Positions 1 to 5,867 of a stretch of DNA of 5,885 nucleotides are shown here, in pieces. Position 1 is the first letter of the stretch, and each line of letters opens with the position of its first letter. The position numbers and the translations under genes are program-made. The DNA comes from an uncultured Oceanospirillaceae bacterium. Its GTDB lineage: Bacteria; Pseudomonadota; Gammaproteobacteria; Pseudomonadales; Oceanobacteraceae. The notes under the pieces were generated by a model that worked only from the letters and a program-made list of their open reading frames with translations, was not told where the DNA came from and ran no database searches. The DNA is taken from positions 1 through 5,885 of the forward strand of contig CALJVD010000193.1 in assembly GCA_937974825.1 (NCBI GenBank), written 5' to 3'.

Positions 1-152
1 GGCTCCAGGCTCCAGGCTCCAGGCTCCAGGCTCCAGGCTCCAGGCTCCAGGCTCCAGGCTCTCGGCTCCCAGCTCTCGGCTCTCGGCTCTCGGCTCTCGG
101 CTCTCGGCTCTCGGCTCTCGGCTCTCGGCTCCCGGCTCCCAGCCCCCAGCCC
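1..152. repeat. Heptanucleotide tandem repeat array, GGCTCCA and GGCTCTC units
   Basis: Twenty-one consecutive 7-bp units are visible, plus a partial one. There are eight perfect GGCTCCA units (1-56), then GGCTCTC (57-63), GGCTCCC (64-70), AGCTCTC (71-77), seven perfect GGCTCTC units (78-126), two GGCTCCC (127-140), AGCCCCC (141-147) and a partial AGCCC (148-152). The array is cut by the left edge, so its true length is unknown. The last base of the array is also the last base of the cmoM stop codon on the minus strand. None of the reading frames through the array on either strand contains a stop, because a 7-mer cycles through all frames. The order of variants (two homogeneous blocks, degenerate units next to the gene) suggests slippage-driven expansion; this is inference. 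Function is unknown. Confidence 0.97.
127..152 (-). other. Potential G-quadruplex motif just after the cmoM stop
   Basis: On the minus strand, which is the sense strand of cmoM, the degenerate end of the heptamer array has four G-runs: GGG (152-150), GGGGG (147-143), GGG (140-138) and GGG (133-131). The spacers are CT, CT and AGCC. This fits the standard G3+N1-7 quadruplex pattern. The first G is the last base of the TAG stop codon, so an RNA quadruplex would sit at the very start of the 3' UTR. A competing small hairpin GGCT-GGG-AGCC is also possible. The pattern is seen directly; folding and any effect are inference. Confidence 0.5.
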
Positions 153-922
153 TAATCTTTATACGCCAAAAAATGCACATAACGGCCAAATTGGCGATAG
201 GGTTCAATCAGCCCATACTTTAAGTCAGCCAGCGCTACTTTCTCTTCACCAATACGATCGCGTATTTTTTGATTCATAGGGTCGTGGATGCAGCGTATGC
301 CGCGCCAACGCTTTACTTCAAAGCCCAGCTGTTTTAATGAGTTTTCTACTTCCTGTGGATCTAGGGGGTGTTGTGGCGCATTACCCTCCTGGCGAAGTCT
401 TGAATTTGATCCGATTGGATCGTGGGTGCGGCCGTTCATCAGCTGCCGCCAAGCATGGCCATGTAGGTTATAAAACATCAGCGATAACCAACCGCCTTGT
501 TTTACTTTTGATGAGAGCACTTCTAGCGCTTCTAAAGGCTTTTCTAGCCACTCTAAGACAGCATGGTTTAGTACGATATCAAATTCGCCAGGAAATGCGC
601 TGTGGACATCCTGCAGAGCGCATTGCTTACTATTAAGTGGCAACCCTGCTTCTTTAAACCGGTTGTCGGCTAGCGATAGCATTTCTGCTGATATGTCACA
701 CAGATTAATACTAGCCCCTTGTAGGGCTAACCAAAGAGAAAACTGTCCTTGTCCACCACCTATATCCAGTACTGTGGCATGCTCAGAGGGTAATGAAAAA
801 TCGTTGAAATCGGCTTGTAAAGCACGCAGGCGTAGACGTCCGCGTGCTGTGTTGTAAATGGTCTTCGTAAAGCGTTTGGCTAGATCATCAAAGTTACGAT
901 CAGAAGTAAGGTCAGTGCTCAT
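152..922 (-). CDS. cmoM: tRNA 5-carboxymethoxyuridine methyltransferase CmoM
   Basis: A class I SAM-dependent methyltransferase of 256 aa; E. coli CmoM is about 261 aa. The family methylates the carboxyl group of cmo5U34 to give mcmo5U34 at the wobble position of several tRNAs, in the cytoplasm. Visible signatures are the N-terminal DRNFDDLAKRFTKTIY (about residues 8-23), the SAM-binding glycine motif VLDIGGGQGQ (51-60), an acidic residue after the second strand (LCDISAEM), the HAVLEWLEKP segment, LSLMFYNLHGH and the C-terminal GRYVHF. All match CmoM/SmtA as I recall the E. coli protein, more closely than generic UbiE-type enzymes. The start is the ATG at 920-922, just ahead of the conserved DRNFDD; there is no strong Shine-Dalgarno. 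It lies 30 bp downstream of the yaiI-like gene on the same strand, so translation from a shared mRNA is likely. The C terminus stops a few residues earlier than in E. coli, with the TAG codon running into the heptamer array. Family assignment is firm; substrate is inferred from homology. Confidence 0.9.
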   Translation of the reverse strand: MSTDLTSDRNFDDLAKRFTKTIYNTARGRLRLRALQADFNDFSLPSEHATVLDIGGGQGQFSLWLALQGASINLCDISAEMLSLADNRFKEAGLPLNSKQCALQDVHSAFPGEFDIVLNHAVLEWLEKPLEALEVLSSKVKQGGWLSLMFYNLHGHAWRQLMNGRTHDPIGSNSRLRQEGNAPQHPLDPQEVENSLKQLGFEVKRWRGIRCIHDPMNQKIRDRIGEEKVALADLKYGLIEPYRQFGRYVHFLAYKD

Positions 923-952
923 GTGCTAGATAGGGTCGTGTGAAGGGTGAAG

Positions 953-1420
953 TTATTGAGATGCTTTGTTACGAGCATTGCGTGCTAGCCACTTGTCGAG
1001 TGCGTTAGCAAACATCATTTTATCTCGGTCAGAAAAAGCCGCAGCCCCACCGCTTTGAATACCGCTAGAGCGTAAAGTATCAAAGAAATCGCGCATAATA
1101 AGTTTTTGGCGGATGGTTTCGATATCGTAGTACTCGCCGCGGTTGTTAATAGCATCGGCTTTCTTCTCAATCACTTCGGCGGCTAATGGTATGTCTTGGG
1201 TAATAACTAAATCATGCGCTTGGCAGCGTTGTGCAATTAAGTTGTCGGCGACATCAAAACCGGGTTCGACTTGTATTTTTTTAATAAAAGGAGAGGGTTG
1301 GATGGGTAAGGAATGGTTGGCTACAAAGTAGCAGAGGGTTTCTGTACGAATAACAGCCTTTACTATGACTTCGCGTACTGCTTTCGGTGTGGAGTCTGCA
1401 TCTACCCATATACAAGCCAT
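953..1420 (-). CDS. yaiI: YaiI/YqxD family protein (UPF0178, DUF188)
   Basis: A 155-aa protein with near full-length similarity to E. coli YaiI, as I recall that sequence. It begins with IWVDADS (residues 4-10), followed by VANHSL, PGFDVADNLIAQRC, DLVITQDIPLAAEVIEKKA, NNRGEYY, MRDFFDTLRSSGIQSGG and a C-terminal helix ending FANALDKWLA. The paired acidic residues in DAD and in TQDIPLA resemble PIN-like nuclease folds. The family's biochemical function is not established, so no reaction is assigned. The usual family N-terminal motif is DADACP; here it reads DADSTP, so the cysteine is replaced. The start is the ATG at 1418-1420, which places the conserved VDAD segment at the expected position. 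The gene is first of a probable two-gene unit with cmoM and is divergent from the DsbA-like gene. No membrane segment or signal peptide is seen. Confidence 0.9.
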   Translation of the reverse strand: MACIWVDADSTPKAVREVIVKAVIRTETLCYFVANHSLPIQPSPFIKKIQVEPGFDVADNLIAQRCQAHDLVITQDIPLAAEVIEKKADAINNRGEYYDIETIRQKLIMRDFFDTLRSSGIQSGGAAAFSDRDKMMFANALDKWLARNARNKASQ

Positions 1421-1497
1421 AAAACACTTTGTCTCGAAATAAAAATGATAATTACGCTATCATATCCAAATTCATCCTTTATTACACAGGCTAGCTT
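1421..1497. promoter_or_regulatory. Divergent intergenic promoter region, yaiI-cmoM / DsbA-like gene
   Basis: This 77-bp AT-rich spacer must hold start signals for both flanking genes if neither is read from outside. A plus-strand -10-like TATCAT lies at 1458-1463 and a minus-strand TATGAT at 1459-1464, so the two would overlap. No convincing -35 boxes sit 16-18 bp from either, and neither gene has a strong Shine-Dalgarno. The -10 assignments are tentative. Confidence 0.35.
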
Positions 1498-2148
1498 ATG
1501 AAAACGATACGAATAGATGTTGTCTCCGATGTGATGTGCCCTTGGTGTGTTGTCGGGTTCTGGGGGTTGAGTAAAGCGCTGGAAGCCTTAGAAGGGAAAA
1601 TGATAGCGGATATTCACTGGCAGCCATTTGAGTTAAACCCAGGGATGCCAGAAGAAGGTCAAAATATGCGTGAGCATTTGGTCGAAAAGTATGGAATAAC
1701 GCCGGAAGAGAGCGACCAAAACCGTGAACGAATTCGTCAGGCTGGTGAGGCTTTAGGCTTCACTTTTAACTTTAGTGACGATATGAAAATGGTGAATACA
1801 TTTAATGCCCATCAGCTGCTGCACTGGGCAGGGCCACAAGGTAAACAAACAGCGCTCAAAAAAGCTTTGTTTACGGCACATTTCACCGATAATAAAAACG
1901 TGAATAACAGCGAAGTTTTGGCTTCAATAGCTGAAAGCGTTGGGCTAGATAAGGAAGAAGCTAAGGCCGTTATTGCAGATCAGCGTTTCGCTTTAGAGGT
2001 TCGTGCTAACCAACAGCGGTGGCAAGAAGCGGGTATTCGTTCTGTGCCAGCAGTTATTCTACAACAGAAGTATTTGTTGTCTGGTGGTCAACCACCTGAA
2101 GCCTTTATCGAAGCACTGACTCAGGTGATTAAAGAAGAATCAAACTAA
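1498..2148 (+). CDS. Cytoplasmic DsbA-family oxidoreductase, FrnE-like
   Basis: A 216-aa thioredoxin-fold protein of the DsbA/2-hydroxychromene-2-carboxylate isomerase superfamily, closest to the FrnE-type group (COG2761). The redox motif CPWC is at residues 14-17, right after the first strand (KTIRIDVVSDVM). A helical insertion follows (about 50-165, with WQPFELNPGMPEEG and FNAHQLLHWA). The cis-proline loop SVPA is at 182-185, and GGQPPEAF at 196-203 closes the fold. There is no signal peptide, so it should act in the cytoplasm, probably in thiol-disulfide exchange; the true substrate is unknown. The CPWC cysteine pair argues against a pure isomerase. The ATG at 1498 is preferred because it places CPWC at the family's usual position; upstream CAGG is only a weak Shine-Dalgarno. 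The stop lies 2 bp from the stop of the convergent exporter. Confidence 0.88.
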   Translation: MKTIRIDVVSDVMCPWCVVGFWGLSKALEALEGKMIADIHWQPFELNPGMPEEGQNMREHLVEKYGITPEESDQNRERIRQAGEALGFTFNFSDDMKMVNTFNAHQLLHWAGPQGKQTALKKALFTAHFTDNKNVNNSEVLASIAESVGLDKEEAKAVIADQRFALEVRANQQRWQEAGIRSVPAVILQQKYLLSGGQPPEAFIEALTQVIKEESN

Positions 2149-2153
2149 GCTTA
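2146..2153. other. Convergent stop codons in an 8-bp palindrome
   Basis: The DsbA-like gene ends with TAA at 2146-2148 and the exporter ends with TAA on the minus strand at 2153-2151. With the GC between them they form the perfect palindrome TAAGCTTA. There is no room for a terminator between the genes and no clear hairpin plus T-run at either 3' end, so both transcripts probably run into the opposing coding region. Confidence 0.85.
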
Positions 2154-2759
2154 AGCAGAGATAACGATATTGGCGGCTAAGATAATCAGCAGTACGCCAA
2201 ATATACGTTCTAACCAGTGGCTATAGCGCTGTAACCATCTTAACCAATTAGGACGAGAAAACAGCCAGGCCACTGTCATGTACCAACTCATGTCCACCAC
2301 CATTGCTGTAAAGGCATAACCTAACTTGGCTATTAAGGGTGTTTCAGGCCCAACAATTTGACTGAAGAGGGCAATAAAAAAGATAGCAGCCTTAGGGTTT
2401 AAGCAAGCCATTAAAAAGCCGTCACGTGCCGCGTGTGACAGATCAGAATCGTTAACTTTGGTGCTAACAATAACTGTTTTCTTTCGTAATCCTTGAAAAC
2501 CAATCCAAGCAAGAAAAAATGCCCCCGCCCATTGAATGGTCGTAAATAGCCATGGCAGGTTGTGAATAACGGCGGCCAAACCCACCACTGAAAGTATGGC
2601 GTAGATGCCAACAGCGAAGCCGTGAGCCACGCCGGTGATCATCCCTTGGTAGCGCCCGCCATTGAGAGTGTGCTTAAGTACTAAAGCTAATGATGGCCCT
2701 GGTGACATCGCACCGAGTAAACAAATGCTAACAACGGTTAGCCAAATAGAAAAAATCAT
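2151..2759 (-). CDS. LysE/RhtB family amino-acid exporter
   Basis: A 202-aa inner-membrane protein of normal length for the LysE/RhtB family, whose members export amino acids or related metabolites by proton exchange. The diagnostic N-terminal motif GAMSPGPSLALVL (about 16-28) ends the first membrane helix. The second signature GFLMACLNPKAAIFFIALF (114-132) includes the conserved NPK. Hydrophobic segments lie at roughly 5-27, 40-63, 70-91, 112-133, 145-167 and 183-201, giving six helices with a polar loop at 92-111. Substrate (threonine, homoserine, lysine, arginine or other) cannot be read from the sequence. The start is the ATG at 2757-2759; no clear Shine-Dalgarno precedes it. It lies 74 bp downstream of the EamA permease gene on the same strand; a weak hairpin with a T-run lies between them, so co-transcription is uncertain. 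Confidence 0.9.
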   Translation of the reverse strand: MIFSIWLTVVSICLLGAMSPGPSLALVLKHTLNGGRYQGMITGVAHGFAVGIYAILSVVGLAAVIHNLPWLFTTIQWAGAFFLAWIGFQGLRKKTVIVSTKVNDSDLSHAARDGFLMACLNPKAAIFFIALFSQIVGPETPLIAKLGYAFTAMVVDMSWYMTVAWLFSRPNWLRWLQRYSHWLERIFGVLLIILAANIVISA

Positions 2760-2781
2760 GGTGAAACTGTGTCTAGCCGAG

Positions 2782-2804
2782 AAAAATGATGGCTATTATG
2801 CCAT
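2782..2804 (-). terminator. Weak hairpin plus T-run between permease and exporter genes
   Basis: On the minus strand ATGGC-ATAATA-GCCAT (2804-2789) forms a 5-bp stem with a 6-nt loop, followed after CA by TTTTT (2786-2782). It could be a leaky terminator behind the EamA permease gene. The stem is short, and the loop also contains a -10-like CATAAT, so it may instead be part of the exporter's own promoter. Low confidence. Confidence 0.3.
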
Positions 2805-2833
2805 TTTGAAAGCTAATACACAGTAGTGTTTTG

Positions 2834-3700
2834 TTACTCAGTCGAGCGCTTAAATAAGCGCCCTTCTGCTAGCAACAGTGCAACAAACATAATGGCGCTA
2901 CCGCTTAGTAAGCGAACAAGATCGGTGTTGTGATTCCAGATAATTAAGTTCACTAATAGACCTGCCGGAATAAGCATGTTGTTCATTGTGGCTAGCTGGC
3001 CAGTATTAACTTTAGTTGCGCCATAATTCCATAGAAAATACCCTAGACCAGATGCTACTACCCCTAGCCATAGCAGCACCCCCCATTGCATAGAGCTGGT
3101 CGGATACATTGGTTTGCCCAGTATTAACCAAGCAGGTAATGAGATGGTTAAAGCGCCTAAATAAAACCAACCAAAGAAATAAAATTGTGGTGGTTTATTG
3201 GTGTTCGGCCAGTTTGCTAGGCGGTGTTTATAGAGTACTTGGCCGGTAGCAAAACAAAGATTAGCGCCTTGCACTACTAAGAAACCTAACCAAAAGTCTT
3301 CATTTAAATTATCCCAACGAATAACCGCAGCACCAATAATGGCTAAAACCGCACCGAGTAAATAGCGGGTATGAAATGTCTTAGAGATAAGATCGTTTAA
3401 TAGCGTAATGTAAATAGGTGTAAAAATAGTAAAGACTAATATTTCAGGCACAGTAAGCAGTAAGAAGGAGTGGTAGTAGAAAAGATACATTAACCCAAGT
3501 TGTAGGGCACCGATTAGCATCATTTGCAGTGCTATTTTAGGGGAGGTTCTATAGCGTACTAAAAATGGAAGAAACACTAACAATGCAAGGGCTGTACGAG
3601 TAAATACTGAAAAATAACTGTCGACTTGGCCCGCTAAATACACACCGATAAAAGAGAATGAAAATGCCCAGAGTAGGGTGGTGAGCCAAAGAAATAACAT
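2834..3700 (-). CDS. yigM: YigM-like EamA/DMT permease, probable biotin transporter
   Basis: A 288-aa inner-membrane protein of the drug/metabolite transporter superfamily with two EamA repeats (about residues 1-128 and 137-277) and about ten hydrophobic helices. The N-terminal LWAFSFSFIGVYLAGQVDSY, the end of the first repeat (PEILVFTIFTPIYITLLNDL) and the second-repeat stretch LGVVASGLGYFLWNYGAT followed by NNMLIPAGLLVNL resemble E. coli YigM as I recall it. YigM is reported as a high-affinity biotin transporter; the substrate here is inferred from that resemblance. No biotin genes are nearby, and I saw no convincing BirA operator upstream. The start is the ATG at 3698-3700, directly before the first helix; an in-frame TAA lies about 20 bp upstream with no alternative start between, and the Shine-Dalgarno is poor. 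If the YigM match is wrong, it remains a DMT permease of unknown substrate. Confidence 0.8.
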   Translation of the reverse strand: MLFLWLTTLLWAFSFSFIGVYLAGQVDSYFSVFTRTALALLVFLPFLVRYRTSPKIALQMMLIGALQLGLMYLFYYHSFLLLTVPEILVFTIFTPIYITLLNDLISKTFHTRYLLGAVLAIIGAAVIRWDNLNEDFWLGFLVVQGANLCFATGQVLYKHRLANWPNTNKPPQFYFFGWFYLGALTISLPAWLILGKPMYPTSSMQWGVLLWLGVVASGLGYFLWNYGATKVNTGQLATMNNMLIPAGLLVNLIIWNHNTDLVRLLSGSAIMFVALLLAEGRLFKRSTE

Positions 3701-3883
3701 GAGTGTGCCAGCAGTGATTTAATAAAAACAAAGCATGCGTAATAACGCCTGATAAATCCAGTAGAAAGGCAGAGAGACGGTTACAGTTGATGCATTTTTC
3801 AACACTATTACCAGTATTAAGGCTTGTTTTATTTGTGTGTCGAACATAAGGTGAATAGATAAAAATAATATAAAGGAGTTAGC
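3701..3883. promoter_or_regulatory. Divergent intergenic region, YigM-like permease / acyl-CoA ligase
   Basis: A 183-bp AT-rich spacer between two divergent genes, with no coding sequence. It has the interrupted inverted repeat GTTGA-N8-TCAAC (3786-3803) and a short GCGT-AATA-ACGC hairpin around 3737-3748. A possible plus-strand -35 TTGTTT (3824-3829) has only a poor -10 at the right distance (TAAGGT, 3847-3852). No binding site for a named regulator could be assigned. Confidence 0.4.
3872..3878 (+). promoter_or_regulatory. Shine-Dalgarno of the acyl-CoA ligase gene
   Basis: AAAGGAG lies 5 nt before the ATG at 3884. It is the only strong ribosome binding site in the window and decides the start in favour of 3884 over the internal ATGs at residues 5, 10 and 11. 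The other protein genes here have weak or no visible sites. Confidence 0.85.
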
Positions 3884-5518
3884 ATGGCCGGTTTAATGAA
3901 TGCAGGGCAGATGATGGAAGCCCCGTTATTAATTTCTACTTTGCTTGAGCATGCTGAAAGCGTGCATCCCCACTCAGAGATTGTCAGTCGTCGCTGCGAA
4001 GGCGATATTCACCGTTACACTATGAAAGATGCCGCTGCTCGAGCGCGTCAGGTGGCTAACCTACTCACTAGTTTAGATATTCAGCAGGGTGATCGAATTG
4101 CCACCTTGGCATGGAATGGTTATCGACACTTTGAACTATATTTTGGAATTTCAGGTTATGGTGCTGTGTTGCACACTATCAACCCTAGATTATTTCCCGA
4201 ACAGTTAATTTACATTATCAATCATGCTGAAGATCGCTGGATATTTGTCGATCTTACTTTTGTCCCTTTGTTAGAAGCCATACAAGAGCATATTCAAGTT
4301 GAAGGTTTTATCGTTCTGTGTGACGAAGAAAAAATGCCTAAAACCAGCCTTGAAAATGCTCATTGCTATGAAACCTTATTGGCGCAACAAAGTACTAGCT
4401 TTGAATGGCCGGAGTTTGACGAACGCAGTGCGGCTAGTATGTGCTATACCTCAGGTACAACCGGTAACCCTAAAGGGGTGCTATACAGCCACCGCTCAAC
4501 AGTACTGCACGGCTTAGCCTCTATCAGTAAAGACACCTTAGGGTTGTCGTCTACCTCGTGCTTTTTGCCTGTGGTGCCTATGTTCCATGTGAATGCATGG
4601 GGAACTCCTTACGCCGCAGCAATTACTGGAGCGAAACAAGTTTTTCCAGGGGCTGGCATGGATGGTGCTTCAATATGGGAATTGATTGAAGCAGAAAATG
4701 TTGATTTGTTACTCGGTGTCCCCACTGTTTGGCTAATGTTGCTTAATCATATGGACAGCATTGGTAAAACCTTAGACAGCGTGCAGAACGTAGTGATAGG
4801 TGGTGCTGCAGCTCCTATATCCATGATTAAAAAGTTCCAAGAAACGCATAATGCTTTTGTCATTCATGCTTGGGGAATGACAGAAACGAGTCCAATAGGC
4901 ACAGTAAACAGTCATAACGAGTATATGGACAGTTTACCTGTGGAAGAGCGCTATAAGCTGCAAACGAAACAAGGAAGACCGGTTTATGGTGTGAAAATTA
5001 AGATTGTTGATGACAACAACAACGACTTACCGAATGATGGAAAAACCTATGGTCGCTTGCTTATTAAAGGCCCGTGGATTGCTAGTGGGTATTATAAGCA
5101 TGATGATAACAGTGACTTTATCGATGGTTGGTTTGATACCGGTGATGTCGCCACCATTGACCAAAATAGCTACATGCAAATAGTGGATCGTTCAAAAGAC
5201 GTTATTAAGTCAGGTGGTGAGTGGATTAGCTCAATTGACCTTGAAAACATAGCGGTTGGTCATCCTGAGCTTGCTGAGTGTTGTGTTATTGGTGCCAGTC
5301 ATCCTAAGTGGGATGAGCGACCATTATTGCTTGCTGTACGTAAGCCTAACAGTACGGTGACAGAGGCCGAGGTGAAAGAGTTCTTGGAAGATAAAATAGC
5401 GAAATGGTGGATGCCTGATGCTGTTATCTTTGTCGACAGTCTGCCTCATACAGCCACAGGGAAGCTCTTGAAAAAAGATCTACGGGTTGAGTATCAAGAC
5501 TATTTAATAAAACAGTAA
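3884..5518 (+). CDS. AMP-forming acyl-CoA ligase, AlkK/DmdB-like
   Basis: A 544-aa ANL-superfamily enzyme that should activate a carboxylic acid with ATP to an acyl-AMP and then to an acyl-CoA. Motifs, in order: the family N-terminus GQMMEAPLLIS (8-18), HTINPRLFPEQL (97-108), the P-loop YTSGTTGNPKG (188-198), HVNAWG (235-240), the adenine-binding HAWGMTE (328-334), GWFDTGD (415-421), the hinge DRSKDVIKSGGEWIS (435-449) and the catalytic lysine K527 in PHTATGK (521-527). All catalytic elements are present and the length is typical. The HTINPRLFPEQ and HVNAWG segments place it with medium-chain fatty acid ligases (AlkK) and 3-methylmercaptopropionyl-CoA ligases (DmdB); I cannot separate these by eye. 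Cytoplasmic. It appears monocistronic: own Shine-Dalgarno, own terminator, and no beta-oxidation or DMSP demethylation genes beside it in the window. Enzyme class is firm; the acid substrate is not. Confidence 0.92.
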   Translation: MAGLMNAGQMMEAPLLISTLLEHAESVHPHSEIVSRRCEGDIHRYTMKDAAARARQVANLLTSLDIQQGDRIATLAWNGYRHFELYFGISGYGAVLHTINPRLFPEQLIYIINHAEDRWIFVDLTFVPLLEAIQEHIQVEGFIVLCDEEKMPKTSLENAHCYETLLAQQSTSFEWPEFDERSAASMCYTSGTTGNPKGVLYSHRSTVLHGLASISKDTLGLSSTSCFLPVVPMFHVNAWGTPYAAAITGAKQVFPGAGMDGASIWELIEAENVDLLLGVPTVWLMLLNHMDSIGKTLDSVQNVVIGGAAAPISMIKKFQETHNAFVIHAWGMTETSPIGTVNSHNEYMDSLPVEERYKLQTKQGRPVYGVKIKIVDDNNNDLPNDGKTYGRLLIKGPWIASGYYKHDDNSDFIDGWFDTGDVATIDQNSYMQIVDRSKDVIKSGGEWISSIDLENIAVGHPELAECCVIGASHPKWDERPLLLAVRKPNSTVTEAEVKEFLEDKIAKWWMPDAVIFVDSLPHTATGKLLKKDLRVEYQDYLIKQ

Positions 5519-5530
5519 ATAGATCTAAAT

Positions 5531-5568
5531 GAAAAGAGCGTATTGGAGCAATCTAATGCGCTTTTTTT
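5531..5568 (+). terminator. Strong intrinsic terminator after the ligase gene
   Basis: AGCGTATTGGA (5537-5547), loop GCAA (a GNRA-type tetraloop), and TCTAATGCGCT (5552-5562) form an 11-bp stem with two G-T wobbles, followed by seven T (5562-5568, the first shared with the stem). AAAAG before the stem can extend pairing into the T-run. On the minus strand the same hairpin is followed by CTTTTC, so it may also stop transcription coming from the convergent tRNA gene. It begins 12 bp after the ligase stop codon. Confidence 0.92.
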
Positions 5569-5624
5569 GTGGGTACAGATTGGGTGTGAGTGCTAATGAA
5601 AATAAGCGGATGAGAAAGTAAAAA

Positions 5625-5701
5625 TGGTGGGCCTTCCCGGACTTGAACCGGGGACCTACCGATTATGAGTCGGGTGCTCTAACCAGCTGAGCTAAAGGCC
5701 C
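5625..5701 (-). tRNA. tRNA with CAU anticodon, probably tRNA-Ile2
   Basis: A complete 77-nt cloverleaf, read from 5701 down to 5625: acceptor GGGCCTT/AAGGCCC, D stem GCTC/GAGC, anticodon stem CCCGA/TCGGT, loop CTCATAA (anticodon CAT at 5667-5665), T arm CCCGG-TTCAAGT-CCGGG, discriminator A, and an encoded CCA. A CAU anticodon can mean elongator Met or the Ile2 tRNA whose C34 is converted to lysidine by TilS to read AUA. C4-G69 and C5-G68 are reported TilS-favouring pairs, and both the T-loop TTCAAGT and the CTCATAATCG segment resemble E. coli Ile2 more than its elongator Met. I therefore prefer Ile2, with Met as the alternative. The 27-43 pair is a C-U mismatch. The 3' end is followed by TTTTT. 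Confidence 0.95.
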
Positions 5702-5808
5702 ACTTCTACCTTCTGTTAGTGACTCTGGCATATGACCAGTGAAACTAGAGGTTCTTTGCGTTAAGACTGGCACAGACTTGTACAAGTGCTTAAAAACAGA
5801 ACGCGGGC
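5702..5808 (-). other. Long structured leader of the tRNA gene
   Basis: About 100 nt separate the likely start site (near 5802) from the tRNA 5' end. The stretch holds the perfect 12-bp palindrome ACTTGTACAAGT (5776-5787), flanked by TTAAG (5761-5765) and CTTAA (5789-5793). GGCAC/GTGC offers an alternative pairing across the same region. Nearer the tRNA is a CTGG-N7-CCAG hairpin (5725-5739). No open reading frame of note. RNase P would remove this leader. Whether the palindromes are operators, RNA structures or incidental cannot be told. Confidence 0.45.
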
Positions 5809-5814
5809 ATTATA
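5800..5814 (-). promoter_or_regulatory. tRNA promoter, consensus -10 with GC-rich discriminator
   Basis: On the minus strand a perfect TATAAT (5814-5809) is followed at once by GCCCGCG (5808-5802). A consensus -10 with a GC-rich discriminator is typical of stable-RNA promoters repressed by ppGpp and DksA in the stringent response. The best -35 at 17-bp spacing (TAGAAC) is poor, so an extra activator or an upstream AT-rich element may help; the region upstream (about 5840-5873) is very AT-rich. Confidence 0.6.
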
Positions 5815-5867
5815 AACAGCTTGTCTAGTAAGTTCTAGTGCTTTGAATTAATAATAAATACAAAAAT

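Noticed and set aside
1..152. CRISPR array or coding repeat
   Set aside because: Units are 7 bp with no spacers, so it is not CRISPR. The frames are open only because of the repeat composition, with no start signal visible.
288..857. Plus-strand open frames opposite cmoM (61, 99 and 64 codons)
   Set aside because: They lie antisense to a well-supported gene, overlap one another, and show no recognisable motifs or ribosome binding sites.
3549..3731. A 60-codon minus-strand frame spanning the start of the YigM-like gene
   Set aside because: It is mostly out of frame within a conserved membrane protein gene and lacks family features; it is a shadow frame.
3751..3786. Possible BirA-type biotin operator upstream of the YigM-like gene
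   Set aside because: GGTTACAG resembles one half-site, but the opposite half matches poorly and the spacing is too long.
5625..5701. tRNA gene as an integration site for a mobile element
   Set aside because: No duplicated tRNA 3' end, integrase or other element gene is seen in the window.
5824..5839. Direct repeat TCTAGT twice, 10 bp apart, upstream of the tRNA promoter
   Set aside because: The units are short and lie in AT-rich sequence; chance occurrence is likely and no known site matches.
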